A DNA stretch of 64,000 bases from Stygiobacter sp. (GCA_006218045.1 VBWB01000021.1:1-64000); one strand, 5' to 3'. Numbered from the stretch's first letter, positions 10,844-20,303 are shown. Numbers and translations are program-made. Notes: generated by a model from the sequence alone, not told the origin.

Positions 10844-10850
10844 CCCAACC

Positions 10851-11777
10851 ATGAAAATCCTCGCCTGCAACAGCAATCGCCCGCTCGCGGAAGCGATCGC
10901 CGAATACATGACCATGTCCATCACCAAGGCCAGCGTGCGCCGGTTCTCGGACATGGAAGTGTTCGTCGAAGTGCAAGAAAACGTGCGTGGCGAGGATGTG
11001 TTCGTCATCCAGTCCACCTGTTATCCGACCAACGATAACCTGATGGAACTGCTGATCACCTTGGACGCCCTGAAGCGCGGCTCGGCCCGGCGCATCACCG
11101 CCGTCATCCCCTATTTCGGCTATGCCCGCCAGGACCGCAAGTCCGGCCCGCGCACGCCCATTTCCGCCAAGCTGGTGGCCAACCTGATCACCACCGCCGG
11201 CGCCGACCGCGTCGTCACGCTGGACCTGCATTCCGGTCAGATCCAGGGTTTCTTCGACATTCCGCTCGATAATCTTTATGCCGCCCCGGTGTTCGTCAAC
11301 GACATCCGCGCCCGCTACGACAACGTCATGATCGTGTCGCCCGACGTGGGTGGCGTGGTCCGGGCCCGGGCCATCGCCAGCCGCATCGACGCCGATCTGG
11401 CCATCATCGACAAGCGGCGCGAACGCGCCGGCGTCTCCGAGGTGATGAACATCATCGGTGACGTCAAGGGCCGCCGTTGCATCCTGGTCGACGACATCGT
11501 CGATTCCGCCGGCACCCTTTGCAACGCGGCGGAAGCGCTGATGAAGTCGGGCGCCGTCTCGGTTTCCGCTTACGTCACCCATGGCGTGCTGTCGGGCGGC
11601 GCGGTGGCCCGCGTCACCTCGAGCCCGCTGGAAGAACTGGTGATCACCGATTCGATCCCGGCGACCGAGGCGGTCAAGCTGGCCCACAACATCCGCCAGA
11701 CCACCATCGCGCCCCTGATGGCCGAATCCATCCAGCGCATCTCGGAAGAACGCTCGGTCTCCAGCCTGTTCGACTGA
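10851..11777 (+). CDS. prs: Ribose-phosphate pyrophosphokinase (PRPP synthetase)
   Basis: Makes PRPP from ribose 5-phosphate and ATP for purine, pyrimidine, histidine, tryptophan and NAD synthesis. At 308 residues it is a typical class I enzyme. Visible are [10 protein letters not shown] (ATP site), the catalytic flexible loop region DKRRERAG, and the PRPP-binding [17 protein letters not shown]. The start ATG is preceded by few good ribosome-site bases; the gene lies 7 bases after the lipoprotein gene and may depend on coupling. A strong terminator follows. Confidence 0.97.
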   Translation: MKILACNSNRPLAEAIAEYMTMSITKASVRRFSDMEVFVEVQENVRGEDVFVIQSTCYPTNDNLMELLITLDALKRGSARRITAVIPYFGYARQDRKSGPRTPISAKLVANLITTAGADRVVTLDLHSGQIQGFFDIPLDNLYAAPVFVNDIRARYDNVMIVSPDVGGVVRARAIASRIDADLAIIDKRRERAGVSEVMNIIGDVKGRRCILVDDIVDSAGTLCNAAEALMKSGAVSVSAYVTHGVLSGGAVARVTSSPLEELVITDSIPATEAVKLAHNIRQTTIAPLMAESIQRISEERSVSSLFD

Positions 11778-11787
11778 AGGTCGCCGC

Positions 11788-11832
11788 AACCGAAAAGCCC
11801 CGGAAGGTTCCACCTTCCGGGGCTTTTCGGTT
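11788..11832. terminator. Bidirectional intrinsic terminator, 21-bp perfect stem
   Basis: A perfect inverted repeat of 21-base arms with a 3-base TCC loop, core AAAAGCCCCGGAAGG. The CTTTT/AAAAG flanks give a U-run on both strands. It separates the convergent genes prs (plus) and the methyltransferase gene (minus). The minus-strand gene's TAA stop lies inside the right arm. Confidence 0.85.
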
Positions 11833-12535
11833 ACCCCTTGCGCCGCGCCACCCAGCCGCCGAAGCACAGCGCGCGGAAATAGGGTTTGGGCGGCCCGAAG
11901 CCGGCCTGATCCAGCAATTCGGCCAAGCGTTGCTCGGTCACCGGATGGATATCGCGGTCCACGTGGCGGAAACCACGGGCGATGTCTTCCGCCGGGATGC
12001 CCGCCGATTTCTGCAAATGCTCCCAGAAGGTGCGCAGTTCGGCCTGCCACGCCTCGTCCCAGGATGGGCCGAACAGATCGGCCTGGACCAGCGGCGCCCC
12101 CGGCTTCAGGTGCTGGGCGATATCGCTGAGCAGGGCCAGTTTGGCCCCGTCATCGGGCAGGAAGTGCAACACCAGCAAGAGCGTGGCGGCGTCGAAGGGC
12201 TCGAATTTCGGCAAATCCGACACCTTGGACGGATACAGCCGCACCCGGGCGTTCAACCCATGTTCGGCCACCTTGCGCTCGGCATGGGCCAGCATGTCGC
12301 CCGCCGGGTCGACGCCGACCACGTTCAGGCCCGGGCAGGCCTGGGCCAAGGCGATGCATTCACCGCCGGTGCCGGCCCCGGCCACCAACACCCGACCATG
12401 GCCGCCGGTCACCTCGGCCAGCACCATGCACGACAGTTGATGCAGCGCGTCATAGCCGGGAATGGCTTCCCGTACCCGGCGGTCGTAAGCCTGGGCCCGT
12501 TCGGCGTCGAACATGGTCTTGGCATCGGCACTCAT
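11831..12535 (-). CDS. Class I SAM-dependent methyltransferase
   Basis: A 234-residue methyltransferase. The SAM site is GRVLVAGAGTGGECIALAQ with the acidic strand-2 end NVVGVDPAGDML, followed by LLVLHFLPDD and a beta-strand 5 region. The family resembles UbiE/Methyltransf_25-type enzymes with no specific substrate signal. The ATG at 12535 overlaps the trmL stop (ATGA), so the two are translated as a pair. Substrate unknown. Confidence 0.8.
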   Translation of the reverse strand: MSADAKTMFDAERAQAYDRRVREAIPGYDALHQLSCMVLAEVTGGHGRVLVAGAGTGGECIALAQACPGLNVVGVDPAGDMLAHAERKVAEHGLNARVRLYPSKVSDLPKFEPFDAATLLLVLHFLPDDGAKLALLSDIAQHLKPGAPLVQADLFGPSWDEAWQAELRTFWEHLQKSAGIPAEDIARGFRHVDRDIHPVTEQRLAELLDQAGFGPPKPYFRALCFGGWVARRKG

Positions 12536-13002
12536 GACAATTCCTCCGGCGGATAGGCGTTCAACTGGCGCAGCCCCTCGCCCACCGCCAAGGTGGCCGC
12601 CAGGGCCACGTTCAGCGAACGCAGACCCGGCGCCATGGGAATGCGCACGGTGACATCGGCCTTGTCCACCACCTCGGGCGGAACGCCGGCGCTTTCGCGC
12701 CCCATCATGATGACATCACCGGGCTGGAAGGAAAAGCCGTCCAAACGGGTGCCGCCGGCGGTGGTCAACAACACCAGCCGCCCCCCCATGTGCTGGCGGA
12801 ACGCATTCCACGATGCGTGACGGGTGACGCGGGCATGATCGACATAATCCATGCCGGCCCGGCGCATGCGTTTTTCGTCCCACAAAAATCCGCACGGCTC
12901 GATGATTTCCAAAGGAATTCCAAGGCAGGCGGAAAGCCGCAACAAGGCCCCGGCATTTTGCGGAATATCGGGCTGAAACAGAGCTAAGCGCAACAAATCC
13001 AT
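12532..13002 (-). CDS. trmL: tRNA (cytidine(34)-2'-O)-methyltransferase
   Basis: SPOUT-class methyltransferase that 2'-O-methylates the wobble base of tRNA-Leu species. It is 156 residues. Visible are the N-terminal ALFQPDIPQNAGALLRLSACLG and the trefoil-knot SAM-binding blocks DVIMMGRESAGVP and IPMAPGLRSLNVALAAT. The start ATG lies 160 bases from the divergent petA. A second methyltransferase gene follows with a 4-base overlap. Confidence 0.93.
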   Translation of the reverse strand: MDLLRLALFQPDIPQNAGALLRLSACLGIPLEIIEPCGFLWDEKRMRRAGMDYVDHARVTRHASWNAFRQHMGGRLVLLTTAGGTRLDGFSFQPGDVIMMGRESAGVPPEVVDKADVTVRIPMAPGLRSLNVALAATLAVGEGLRQLNAYPPEELS

Positions 13003-13099
13003 AGAGAATCCTCAATACTCCACCCGAACAGGTAGGGTTTGTGCCGACGGGCCGAAGCCCTATTAATTAGTAAAACCTTATGTTCATTTGACTCCCCTG

Positions 13100-13128
13100 T
13101 TGAAAGACAAGGGGCAATGTGGTTAATA
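13100..13128 (+). promoter_or_regulatory. Possible promoter for petABC
   Basis: TTGAAA (13100-13105), 17 bases, TTAATA (13123-13128) lies 35 bases before the petA ATG on the plus strand. It falls in the trmL-petA divergent spacer, which also holds a small stem (CCCCT/AGGGG). Prediction only; other -10 choices in the same TTAATAG stretch fit about as well. Confidence 0.35.
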
Positions 13129-13162
13129 GGGCCGCTTCCGCGGGCCAACAAGAGGTTTAGTC

Positions 13163-13717
13163 ATGGCTGATTCGGCTACGCATGCCCAGCCCTCGTCGAC
13201 GGATGGGCAGTCTCGGCGGGATTTCCTGCTGTATACTACCATCGCCGTCGGCGCGGCCGGGACCGCCGCCGCCCTGTGGCCGTTCGTGCACAGCATGAAC
13301 CCGGCCGCCGATACTTTGGCAATGTCCACCACCGATGTGGATCTTGCCGCCATCCAACCTGGACAGGCGATCACCGTCGTTTGGCAGGGCAAGCCGGTCT
13401 TCGTGCGCTATCGCACGGCTGAAGACATCGCTGCCGCCGCCAAGGACGATGGCGCCGAGTTGCGCGACAAAGCGGCTGACGCCGCCCGCGTGCAAAAGCC
13501 GGAATGGCTGGTCGTCGTCGGCGTCTGCACCCATCTGGGCTGCGTCCCCCTGGGCCAGAAGGCTGCCGACCCCAAGGGTGATTTCGGCGGCTGGTTCTGC
13601 CCCTGTCACGGGTCGCACTACGATACGTCGGGACGCATCCGCAAGGGTCCGGCGCCGTTGAACCTTCCGGTGCCGAAGTATGCCTTTACTTCCGACACCA
13701 CCATCCGCATCGGGTAA
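13163..13717 (+). CDS. petA: Ubiquinol-cytochrome c reductase, Rieske iron-sulfur subunit
   Basis: Carries the high-potential 2Fe-2S cluster of the cytochrome bc1 complex, taking one electron from ubiquinol at the Qo site and passing it to cytochrome c1. The 184-residue protein has an N-terminal SRRDFL twin-arginine-like motif and one membrane anchor ([20 protein letters not shown]). The two cluster-binding boxes are [10 protein letters not shown] and CPCHGSHYD. First gene of petABC; petB starts 9 bases after its stop. Confidence 0.97.
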   Translation: MADSATHAQPSSTDGQSRRDFLLYTTIAVGAAGTAAALWPFVHSMNPAADTLAMSTTDVDLAAIQPGQAITVVWQGKPVFVRYRTAEDIAAAAKDDGAELRDKAADAARVQKPEWLVVVGVCTHLGCVPLGQKAADPKGDFGGWFCPCHGSHYDTSGRIRKGPAPLNLPVPKYAFTSDTTIRIG

Positions 13718-13726
13718 GGATCAGCC

Positions 13727-14965
13727 ATGAGCGGTTTTCAGACCAATAACAAGGTGATCAGCTGGCTGGACGAGCGGCTGCCCATCTTCTCGATGATGCA
13801 GCATTCTGCCATCGAATATCCCACTCCGCGCAACCTGAACTACTGGTGGAACTTCGGCTCGTTGGCCGCGTTCGTGCTGGTGGTCATGCTGCTGACCGGC
13901 ATTTTCCTGGTCATGAACTATTCGTCGCACACCTCGCTGGCGTTTGACTCGGTCGAACGCATCATGCGCGATGTGAACTACGGATGGCTGATCCGGTATC
14001 TGCACATGAATGGCGCCTCGATGTTCTTCATCCTGGTGTACATCCACATGTTCCGGAACCTGTATTACGGTTCGTACAAGGCCCCGCGCGAAGTGCTGTG
14101 GTGGATCGGCATCGTCATTTACCTGGCGATGATGGCCACCGGCTTCCTGGGCTATGTGCTGCCGTGGGGCCAGATGTCCTTCTGGGGCGCCACCGTGATC
14201 ACCAACCTGTTCTCGGCCTTCCCGGTGGTCGGCGAATCCATCGTCACCCTGCTGTGGGGCGGCTTCTCGGTCGACAACCCGACGCTCAACCGGTTCTTCT
14301 CGCTGCACTATCTGCTGCCGTTCGTCATCGTCGGCCTGGTGGTGGTGCATGTGTGGGCGCTGCACACGGTCCGCTCCAACAACCCGTTGGGCGTGGAAAT
14401 GAAGGGCGAAGCGGATTCCATCCCCTTCCACCCCTACTACACGATCAAGGACCTGTTCGGCATCGGCGTGTTCCTGATGTTCTTCATGGCCTTCGTGTTC
14501 TGGGCGCCCAACTTCTTCGGCGAACCCGACAACTACATCCCGGCCAACCCGATGGTCACGCCCCCGCACATCGTGCCCGAATGGTATTACCTGCCGTTCT
14601 ACGCCATCCTGCGGTCCTTCACCATCGACCTGTGGATCATTCCGGCCAAGTTGCAGGGCGTCGTCGCCATGTTCGCCGCCATCCTGATCCTGTTCTTCCT
14701 GCCCTGGCTGGACACCTCCAAGGTTCGTTCCGCCAAGTTCCGTCCGCTGTACCGCCAGTTCTTCTGGCTGTTCCTGGTCGATTGCCTGGTGCTGGGCTAT
14801 GTCGGCGGCAAGCCGGCGGAAGAGCCGCTGGTGACCATCGGTCAGGTGTGCACCGCGTACTACTTCGCCCACTTCCTGATCATCATGCCGCTGTTGGGCA
14901 AGATCGAGAAGCCCAAGGCCTTGCCGGCCAGCATCGCGGCCGCCGTGCTGAAGGAGAAGGCATAA
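13727..14965 (+). CDS. petB: Ubiquinol-cytochrome c reductase, cytochrome b subunit
   Basis: Integral membrane core of the bc1 complex, holding haems bL and bH and both quinone sites. The 412 residues include about eight transmembrane helices. Haem-ligand His pairs are visible in [25 protein letters not shown] and [19 protein letters not shown]. The Qo-site PEWY motif is present in [16 protein letters not shown]. The reading frame ends in TAA overlapping the petC ATG by one base (TAATG), indicating coupled translation. Confidence 0.98.
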   Translation: MSGFQTNNKVISWLDERLPIFSMMQHSAIEYPTPRNLNYWWNFGSLAAFVLVVMLLTGIFLVMNYSSHTSLAFDSVERIMRDVNYGWLIRYLHMNGASMFFILVYIHMFRNLYYGSYKAPREVLWWIGIVIYLAMMATGFLGYVLPWGQMSFWGATVITNLFSAFPVVGESIVTLLWGGFSVDNPTLNRFFSLHYLLPFVIVGLVVVHVWALHTVRSNNPLGVEMKGEADSIPFHPYYTIKDLFGIGVFLMFFMAFVFWAPNFFGEPDNYIPANPMVTPPHIVPEWYYLPFYAILRSFTIDLWIIPAKLQGVVAMFAAILILFFLPWLDTSKVRSAKFRPLYRQFFWLFLVDCLVLGYVGGKPAEEPLVTIGQVCTAYYFAHFLIIMPLLGKIEKPKALPASIAAAVLKEKA

Positions 14966-15732
14966 TGCGTAAGCTCATCCTTTCCGCCCTGACGGCCACC
15001 GCCTTGTTCGCATCCTCCGGCGCCGCCCTGGCGTCCGGTGGCGGCGAGCCCCTGATGAAGCCCGGCTTTTCCTGGGAAGGGTTCTTCGGTCGCTATGACC
15101 AGACCCAGTTGAAGCGCGGCTTTGAAGTCTTCAATCAGGTCTGCTCGAACTGCCACGGCCTGCGTCTGGTCGCCTATCGCAATCTGGCCGATGTCGGCCT
15201 GACTGCCGACCAGATCAAGGAAGTGGCCGCCGCCCGCGAAATCGCCGATGCCCCCAACGACGAAGGCATCGTCTCCATGCGTTCCGGTCGGGCTTCGGAC
15301 AAGTACATCAGCCCGTTCCCCAACGACAAGGCGGCTGCGTCCGCCAATGGCGGCGCCATTCCGCCGGATCTGTCGTTGATGGCCAAGGCCCGCGTTGGTG
15401 GTCCGAACTACATCTACAGCCTGATGCTGGGCTTCAAGGAAGAAGCGCCGCATGGCGTGACCGTTCCCGAGGGCAAGTACTACAACAGCTACTTCCCCGG
15501 CAACGCCATCGGCATGCCGCCGCAGCTGATGGAAGACCTGATCACCTATTCCGACGGCACCAAGGCGTCGCCGGAACAGCTGGCGCGGGACATTTCCGCC
15601 TTCCTCAACTGGGCCGCCGAGCCCGAGTTGAACGAACGCAAGTCCCTGGGTCTGAAGGTCATGATCTTCCTGGCGGTGTTCACCACCCTGCTCTACGCGC
15701 TCAAGCGTCAGATCTGGAAGAACCTGCACTGA
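14965..15732 (+). CDS. petC: Ubiquinol-cytochrome c reductase, cytochrome c1 subunit
   Basis: Membrane-anchored c-type cytochrome that passes electrons from the Rieske centre to soluble cytochrome c. The 255-residue precursor has a Sec signal (LILSALTATALFASSGAALA), one haem site CSNCH (in FNQVCSNCHGLRLVAYRN) and the axial Met in NAIGMPPQLMEDL. A C-terminal membrane anchor (KVMIFLAVFTTLLYALKRQIW) is visible. The longer open frame upstream is a shadow within petB. A terminator follows within 50 bases. Confidence 0.97.
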   Translation: MRKLILSALTATALFASSGAALASGGGEPLMKPGFSWEGFFGRYDQTQLKRGFEVFNQVCSNCHGLRLVAYRNLADVGLTADQIKEVAAAREIADAPNDEGIVSMRSGRASDKYISPFPNDKAAASANGGAIPPDLSLMAKARVGGPNYIYSLMLGFKEEAPHGVTVPEGKYYNSYFPGNAIGMPPQLMEDLITYSDGTKASPEQLARDISAFLNWAAEPELNERKSLGLKVMIFLAVFTTLLYALKRQIWKNLH

Positions 15733-15779
15733 TCCGGCTCATGCCGGACCGGCCCGCTCCGGCAGGCTATTGACAGATT

Positions 15780-15809
15780 GGCCGCCATCCCTGGGATGGC
15801 GGCCTTTTT
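15780..15809 (+). terminator. Intrinsic terminator of petABC
   Basis: Stem GGCCGCCATCC / GGATGGCGGCC with a CTG loop followed by TTTTTG, 47 bases after the petC stop. Confidence 0.9.
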
Positions 15810-15886
15810 GTTGGCCCGGAACGATGGACGGCCCTTGGCCAAACATGACACCCTGGCTTTGGTATCTCCCCTCGCCCGGAATCCAC

Positions 15887-16564
15887 ATGCGTATTCTTTT
15901 GATCGAAGACGAAGCCGAACTGGCCGAACTGGTCCGGACCCACTTGCAGCAGCTTCTGTTCGTCGTCGATCACACCACCTCGCTGGAAGATGCCCAGTCG
16001 TTGCTGGAAACGGTGGGGTACGACGCCATCATCCTGGACCGCAGCCTGCCCGATGGCGATGGCCTGGATCTGATCCCGCCACTGCGCGCCCGCGGCATGG
16101 ACATTCCGGTTCTGGCGGCAACCGCCCGCGATCAAGTGTGCGACCGGGTGCGCGGGCTGGATTCCGGCGTTGACGACTATCTGATCAAGCCCTACAGCCT
16201 GCTTGAACTGGCCGCCCGCCTGCGCGCCCTACTGCGTCGTCCGGGCAGGACGCTGAAAAGCGAACAGGTCGTCGGCGACATCGTTCTTGACGCGTTTCAG
16301 GGCACCGCCACCATCGCCGGCGAGCCGTTGCTGCTGGCGCGGCGGCTGATCATCTTGCTGGATGTACTGATGCGGTCGGCGGGCCGGGTGGTGTCACGTC
16401 CGGCCATCGAGACTCGCCTTTACGGCATCGATGACCAGATCGATTCCAACGCGCTCGAAGCCAGCATCTCGCGCCTGCGCCGGATTTTGGCCGACAAGGG
16501 CTCGTCGGTCACCATCCACACCATCCGCGGCGTCGGCTATATGCTGGACAAAGGGAACAGATAA
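15887..16564 (+). CDS. OmpR/PhoB-family response regulator
   Basis: A 225-residue DNA-binding regulator. The receiver domain (1-115) has the acidic pocket IEDEAE, phospho-acceptor Asp51 in IILDRSLPDGDG, and the conserved Lys in DYLIKPYSLLEL. The C-terminal winged helix (about 125-225) has the typical ending TIHTIRGVGYML. The ATG at 15887 begins MRILLIEDE; the longer frame to 15770 crosses the petC terminator and is not used. Its stop overlaps the sensor kinase start (TAATG). It resembles the QseB/TctD branch. The signal and target genes are unknown; the cytochrome genes just downstream are candidates by position only. Confidence 0.93.
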   Translation: MRILLIEDEAELAELVRTHLQQLLFVVDHTTSLEDAQSLLETVGYDAIILDRSLPDGDGLDLIPPLRARGMDIPVLAATARDQVCDRVRGLDSGVDDYLIKPYSLLELAARLRALLRRPGRTLKSEQVVGDIVLDAFQGTATIAGEPLLLARRLIILLDVLMRSAGRVVSRPAIETRLYGIDDQIDSNALEASISRLRRILADKGSSVTIHTIRGVGYMLDKGNR

Positions 16565-17607
16565 TGAGCGCAACCGCCCCTTATTCCCTGAAATCCCGGC
16601 TGGCGTCACGCCTGATTGCCGCCCATGCCATCGTTCTCACCGCCAACATTCCCTATTTCCTGTGGCGCGGCTACGTCAGACACGATGCCGAGGGTAACCT
16701 GGGCGCGGTGGGGGCGTGGCTGCTGCATGAACTGGTCTCCGACATCCTTCCCCTGATCGTCCCGCTGTTTATCGCCACCACGTTGATCACCACGCTGACC
16801 GTCCGCCGCAGCCTGGCCCAGATCGGCGCCGCCACCCGCCAAGCCGCCGCCTTCGATCCGTCGCATCTGGGCGTCCGTCTGCCCAGTGCGGCAGCCCCCA
16901 GCGAGTTGCACCCGCTGGTCGATGCCATCAATGCCGGATTGGACCGGCTGGAGCACGGCTTTGAAAGTCAAAAACGCTTTACCGCCAACGCCGCCCACGA
17001 ATTACGCACGCCGCTGGCGGTGTTAAAGGCCCGCTGTTCCCGTGAAACCGGACCGCAGACGCAGGCCCTGCTGTCCGACATCGGACGGATGACCAGAATC
17101 GTCGATCAATTACTGGGCATCGCCAGACTGGAAATGGGCCAGGTGCCGCTTGATGCCCGCGTTGACCTGGACATTGTCTGCCGTCAGGTGGTCGCCGATC
17201 TGTTCCCGCTGGCCCTGGCCGCCGGCTGCGATCTTGGTTACAACGCCGGCGCGACGACGGTCCTGGCCCGCGGCAACGAATTGCTGCTGGAAGACGCCTT
17301 GCGCAACATCGTCGATAACGCCGTGCACGTGGCACCGCCAGGAACCAGCGTCGAGGTGGTTTTGGCCGACGACGGCATCATCCATGTGCTGGATCGCGGC
17401 CCCGGTGTCGCCGACGCCATGAAAACGGAAATCTTTCACCCCTTCCGTCGCCTGAACAACAGCAGCCATCGCGGCGCCGGCTTGGGTCTGGGGATCGCCG
17501 CCGAGGCCATCGCCCTGCATGGCGGCACGCTGTCGGTACACGATCGGCCCGGCGGCGGCGGCGATTTCGTCATCGACTTGTCGGCAGCCCCGACCTCGTC
17601 AGGTTGA
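16564..17607 (+). CDS. Sensor histidine kinase
   Basis: Membrane partner of the preceding regulator, 347 residues. It has two hydrophobic segments (LIAAHAIVLTANIPYFLW, and LPLIVPLFIATTLITTLTV) with only about 40 residues between them, so the periplasmic part is small. A HAMP-like linker follows. The H-box NAAHELRTPLAVLKA carries the phospho-His. The N box is NIVDNAVHVAP, and the G boxes are DRGPGVA and GAGLGLGIAAE. The tiny sensor region suggests detection within the membrane or through a partner. It is coupled to the regulator by TAATG. Confidence 0.92.
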   Translation: MSATAPYSLKSRLASRLIAAHAIVLTANIPYFLWRGYVRHDAEGNLGAVGAWLLHELVSDILPLIVPLFIATTLITTLTVRRSLAQIGAATRQAAAFDPSHLGVRLPSAAAPSELHPLVDAINAGLDRLEHGFESQKRFTANAAHELRTPLAVLKARCSRETGPQTQALLSDIGRMTRIVDQLLGIARLEMGQVPLDARVDLDIVCRQVVADLFPLALAAGCDLGYNAGATTVLARGNELLLEDALRNIVDNAVHVAPPGTSVEVVLADDGIIHVLDRGPGVADAMKTEIFHPFRRLNNSSHRGAGLGLGIAAEAIALHGGTLSVHDRPGGGGDFVIDLSAAPTSSG

Positions 17608-17626
17608 GGTAAGATTAGCGGCGCAT

Positions 17627-17655
17627 ATTTCCCTAAGAACAATGTAGGGGGAAAT
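17627..17655 (+). promoter_or_regulatory. Hairpin covering the ribosome site of the dihaem cytochrome gene
   Basis: ATTTCCC (17627-17633) is complementary to GGGAAAT (17649-17655), and the second arm contains the AGGGGGAAA ribosome-binding site of the gene starting at 17660. Such a fold would hide the site. Seen by eye; not tested energetically. Confidence 0.3.
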
Positions 17656-17659
17656 AGAC

Positions 17660-18373
17660 ATGCGTATTCTCAACCTCATCCGCAACGCAACCCTGGCTCT
17701 GGCTTTGACCGCGGCGGCGGCGACAACGGTGGCGCAGGCGGCCGAGGAAGCCTCGTCGATCTCGCGCGGCGGGCGCCTTTACGACAAGTTCTGGGTCGAA
17801 ACCAAGGCCGATGCCCCCAAGACCCCGCACGCGGCCTATCCGGACAAGGCCGGCAAATACGCGCAGGATTCGTCTTGGCGTTGCAAGGAATGTCACGGCT
17901 GGGATTACCAGGGCAAGGACGGCGCCTATGCCAAGGGTGGCCATGCCACCGGCATCATCGGCATCACCGGCGCCGCCGGCAAGGATCCTGCGGCCATCGT
18001 CGCCATCCTGCGCAACCCGGCCCATGGCTACGACGAGCAGAAACTGTCGGCCAAGGACGCCCAGGATCTGGCTCTGTTCGTGTCCAAGGGACAGATCGAC
18101 ATGAGCCGGTATATCGACTACGCGGCGAAGAAGCCCAAGGGGGATGCCGCCAAGGGCGAGGGCTACTTCAACACCGTGTGCGCCGGCTGCCATGGCACCG
18201 ACGGCAAGAAGATCACCAATGCGCCGCCGCTGGGATCGCTGCAAAACCCGCAGGAAATGCTGCACAAGGTCTTGAACGGTCAACCCAATCAGCCGATGCC
18301 GTCGCTGCGTCTGCTTGATCCTCAGATCGCCGTCGATCTGGTCAGTCATATGATGACGCTGCCGCAGCAATAG
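17660..18373 (+). CDS. Periplasmic dihaem cytochrome c
   Basis: A 237-residue precursor with a Sec signal peptide (ALALTAAAATTVAQA) and two haem c sites: CKECH (in WRCKECHGWDYQG) and CAGCH (in NTVCAGCHGTDGKK). The second half resembles a class I cytochrome c with a candidate distal Met in PNQPMPSL. The first half is a less usual c-type domain. It probably acts as a soluble or membrane-peripheral electron carrier. It lies between the two-component pair and a tetrahaem NapC/NirT-type gene, which suggests a shared electron route, but a terminator separates the two cytochrome genes. No terminal reductase gene is present here. Confidence 0.87.
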   Translation: MRILNLIRNATLALALTAAAATTVAQAAEEASSISRGGRLYDKFWVETKADAPKTPHAAYPDKAGKYAQDSSWRCKECHGWDYQGKDGAYAKGGHATGIIGITGAAGKDPAAIVAILRNPAHGYDEQKLSAKDAQDLALFVSKGQIDMSRYIDYAAKKPKGDAAKGEGYFNTVCAGCHGTDGKKITNAPPLGSLQNPQEMLHKVLNGQPNQPMPSLRLLDPQIAVDLVSHMMTLPQQ

Positions 18374-18381
18374 GAAGCCTC

Positions 18382-18411
18382 ACCCGACCGCTCTCATCGG
18401 AGCGGTCGGGT
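18382..18411 (+). terminator. Intrinsic terminator after the dihaem cytochrome gene
   Basis: Stem ACCCGACCGCTC / GAGCGGTCGGGT with loop TCATCG, followed by a T-rich stretch (TCTTCCTGCTTTT). Confidence 0.8.
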
Positions 18412-18445
18412 CTTCCTGCTTTTATTCCGTGTACGAGCACTTGCC

Positions 18446-19051
18446 ATGACAAGACATCCTTCCGCCGGCAAGCACCGGCTTGCCGGTTTGTGGCGCGCGT
18501 TTACGTCGCCTTCGGCCCGCTGGTCCCTTGGCGCCATCCTGATTGTCGGCGGCATCGGTGGTGTTTTGCTGTGGGGCGGCCTCAACACCTTCATGGAATA
18601 CACCAACACCTTGGAGTTCTGCGTCTCGTGCCACGAGATGGAGACCACCGTGTACCAGGAATACAAGACGTCGCCGCACTACGAGAATCCGTCGGGCGTG
18701 CGCGCCGTCTGTGCCGACTGCCATGTGCCCAAGGATTGGGGGGCCAAGGTGCTGCGCAAGATCCAGGCCAGCAACGAAATCTTCCACAAGCTGGCCGGCA
18801 CCGTCGATACGCCCGAGAAATTCGAGGCCAAACGCCGCGAACTGGCCGAGCGCGTATGGGCGACGATGAAAGCCAACAACTCGCGCGAATGCCGCAATTG
18901 CCACGATTACAAGGCGATGGCGTTTCACAAGCAACGCACCGAATCGCAGCAGAAGATGCAGTTGGAGGCCGCCCCCAAGAACATGGCCTGCATCGAGTGC
19001 CACAAGGGCATCGCCCACAAGTTCCCCCAACTCCCCCGCGACGACGACTAA
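18446..19051 (+). CDS. NapC/NirT-type tetrahaem cytochrome c (quinol dehydrogenase)
   Basis: A 201-residue protein with one N-terminal membrane anchor (LGAILIVGGIGGVLLWGGL, about residues 28-46) and four haem c sites: CVSCH, CADCH, CRNCH and CIECH. The family (NapC, NirT, CymA, NrfH) oxidises membrane quinol and hands electrons to periplasmic reductases such as those for nitrate, nitrite, TMAO or fumarate. The motif NTLEFCVSCHEMETTVYQEY is typical. No such reductase gene is adjacent, so the partner is unknown. The dihaem cytochrome upstream may accept its electrons. Confidence 0.92.
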   Translation: MTRHPSAGKHRLAGLWRAFTSPSARWSLGAILIVGGIGGVLLWGGLNTFMEYTNTLEFCVSCHEMETTVYQEYKTSPHYENPSGVRAVCADCHVPKDWGAKVLRKIQASNEIFHKLAGTVDTPEKFEAKRRELAERVWATMKANNSRECRNCHDYKAMAFHKQRTESQQKMQLEAAPKNMACIECHKGIAHKFPQLPRDDD

Positions 19052-19066
19052 GGCCAACGCCCATCA

Positions 19067-19097
19067 CCCGCCATCCTTGCGATGGCGGGTTTTTTGT
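19067..19097 (+). terminator. Intrinsic terminator after the NapC/NirT-type gene
   Basis: Stem CCCGCCATC / GATGGCGGG, loop CTTGC, followed by TTTTTTG and more T. Confidence 0.9.
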
Positions 19098-19133
19098 TTT
19101 ATGGCATGGGCACCACTTGCAAGGGGCGAAGAC

Positions 19134-20009
<876 letters not shown>

Positions 20010-20213
20010 TCAGTAAACGCTGTCCTCGCCACATTCCTGGCGGATTTGCGCGCGCGTGGCATTGAGCACCAGTTCCAATGCCCGTTCGCTGCACTCCACG
20101 CTGGTGTCGCAGCCGCGACGCGTAGCACACAATAAGATGCCGTGCAGACCATCCAAATCGTTGGCCTGCCCTTTTCCCAAGACCCAACCGCAATGCGGGC
20201 GTTGCGTGTTCAT
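20010..20213 (-). CDS. Cysteine-rich 67-residue protein of unknown function
   Basis: A short protein with five Cys, including HCGW near the N-terminus, LLCATRRGCDTSVEC in the middle and QECGED near the end. I recognise no family. It has a strong ribosome site (GGAGGGCGGAAGA before the ATG), supporting translation. It is convergent with mtnP, its stop abutting the mtnP stop, and is transcribed away from mtnA. Immediately before the ribosome site is a terminator-like hairpin with a T6 run, so expression may be controlled by premature termination. Metal binding through the cysteines is possible but not shown. Confidence 0.65.
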   Translation of the reverse strand: MNTQRPHCGWVLGKGQANDLDGLHGILLCATRRGCDTSVECSERALELVLNATRAQIRQECGEDSVY

Positions 20214-20230
20214 TCTTCCGCCCTCCGGAC

Positions 20231-20263
20231 AAAAAAGGACGCCAACCCCGTTGGGGCGCGTCC
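20231..20263 (-). terminator. Terminator-like hairpin plus U6 in the leader of the Cys-rich protein gene
   Basis: Minus strand: GGACGCGCCCC and GGGGTTGGCGTCC form a GC-rich stem (20237-20263) followed by six T (20231-20236), ending 17 bases before the ATG. No upstream gene on this strand needs a terminator, since mtnA diverges. The structure therefore sits inside the leader of the small gene. Confidence 0.65.
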
Positions 20264-20275
20264 TGTAACATTGAC

Positions 20276-20303
20276 TTTATAACCGTAATTTATTTGCTGG
20301 TAA
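20276..20303 (-). promoter_or_regulatory. Predicted promoter of the Cys-rich protein gene
   Basis: Minus strand TTACCA (20303-20298), 16-base spacer, TATAAA (20281-20276). The predicted start near 20269 would place the terminator-like hairpin at the extreme 5' end of the transcript. Prediction from sequence only. Confidence 0.4.
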
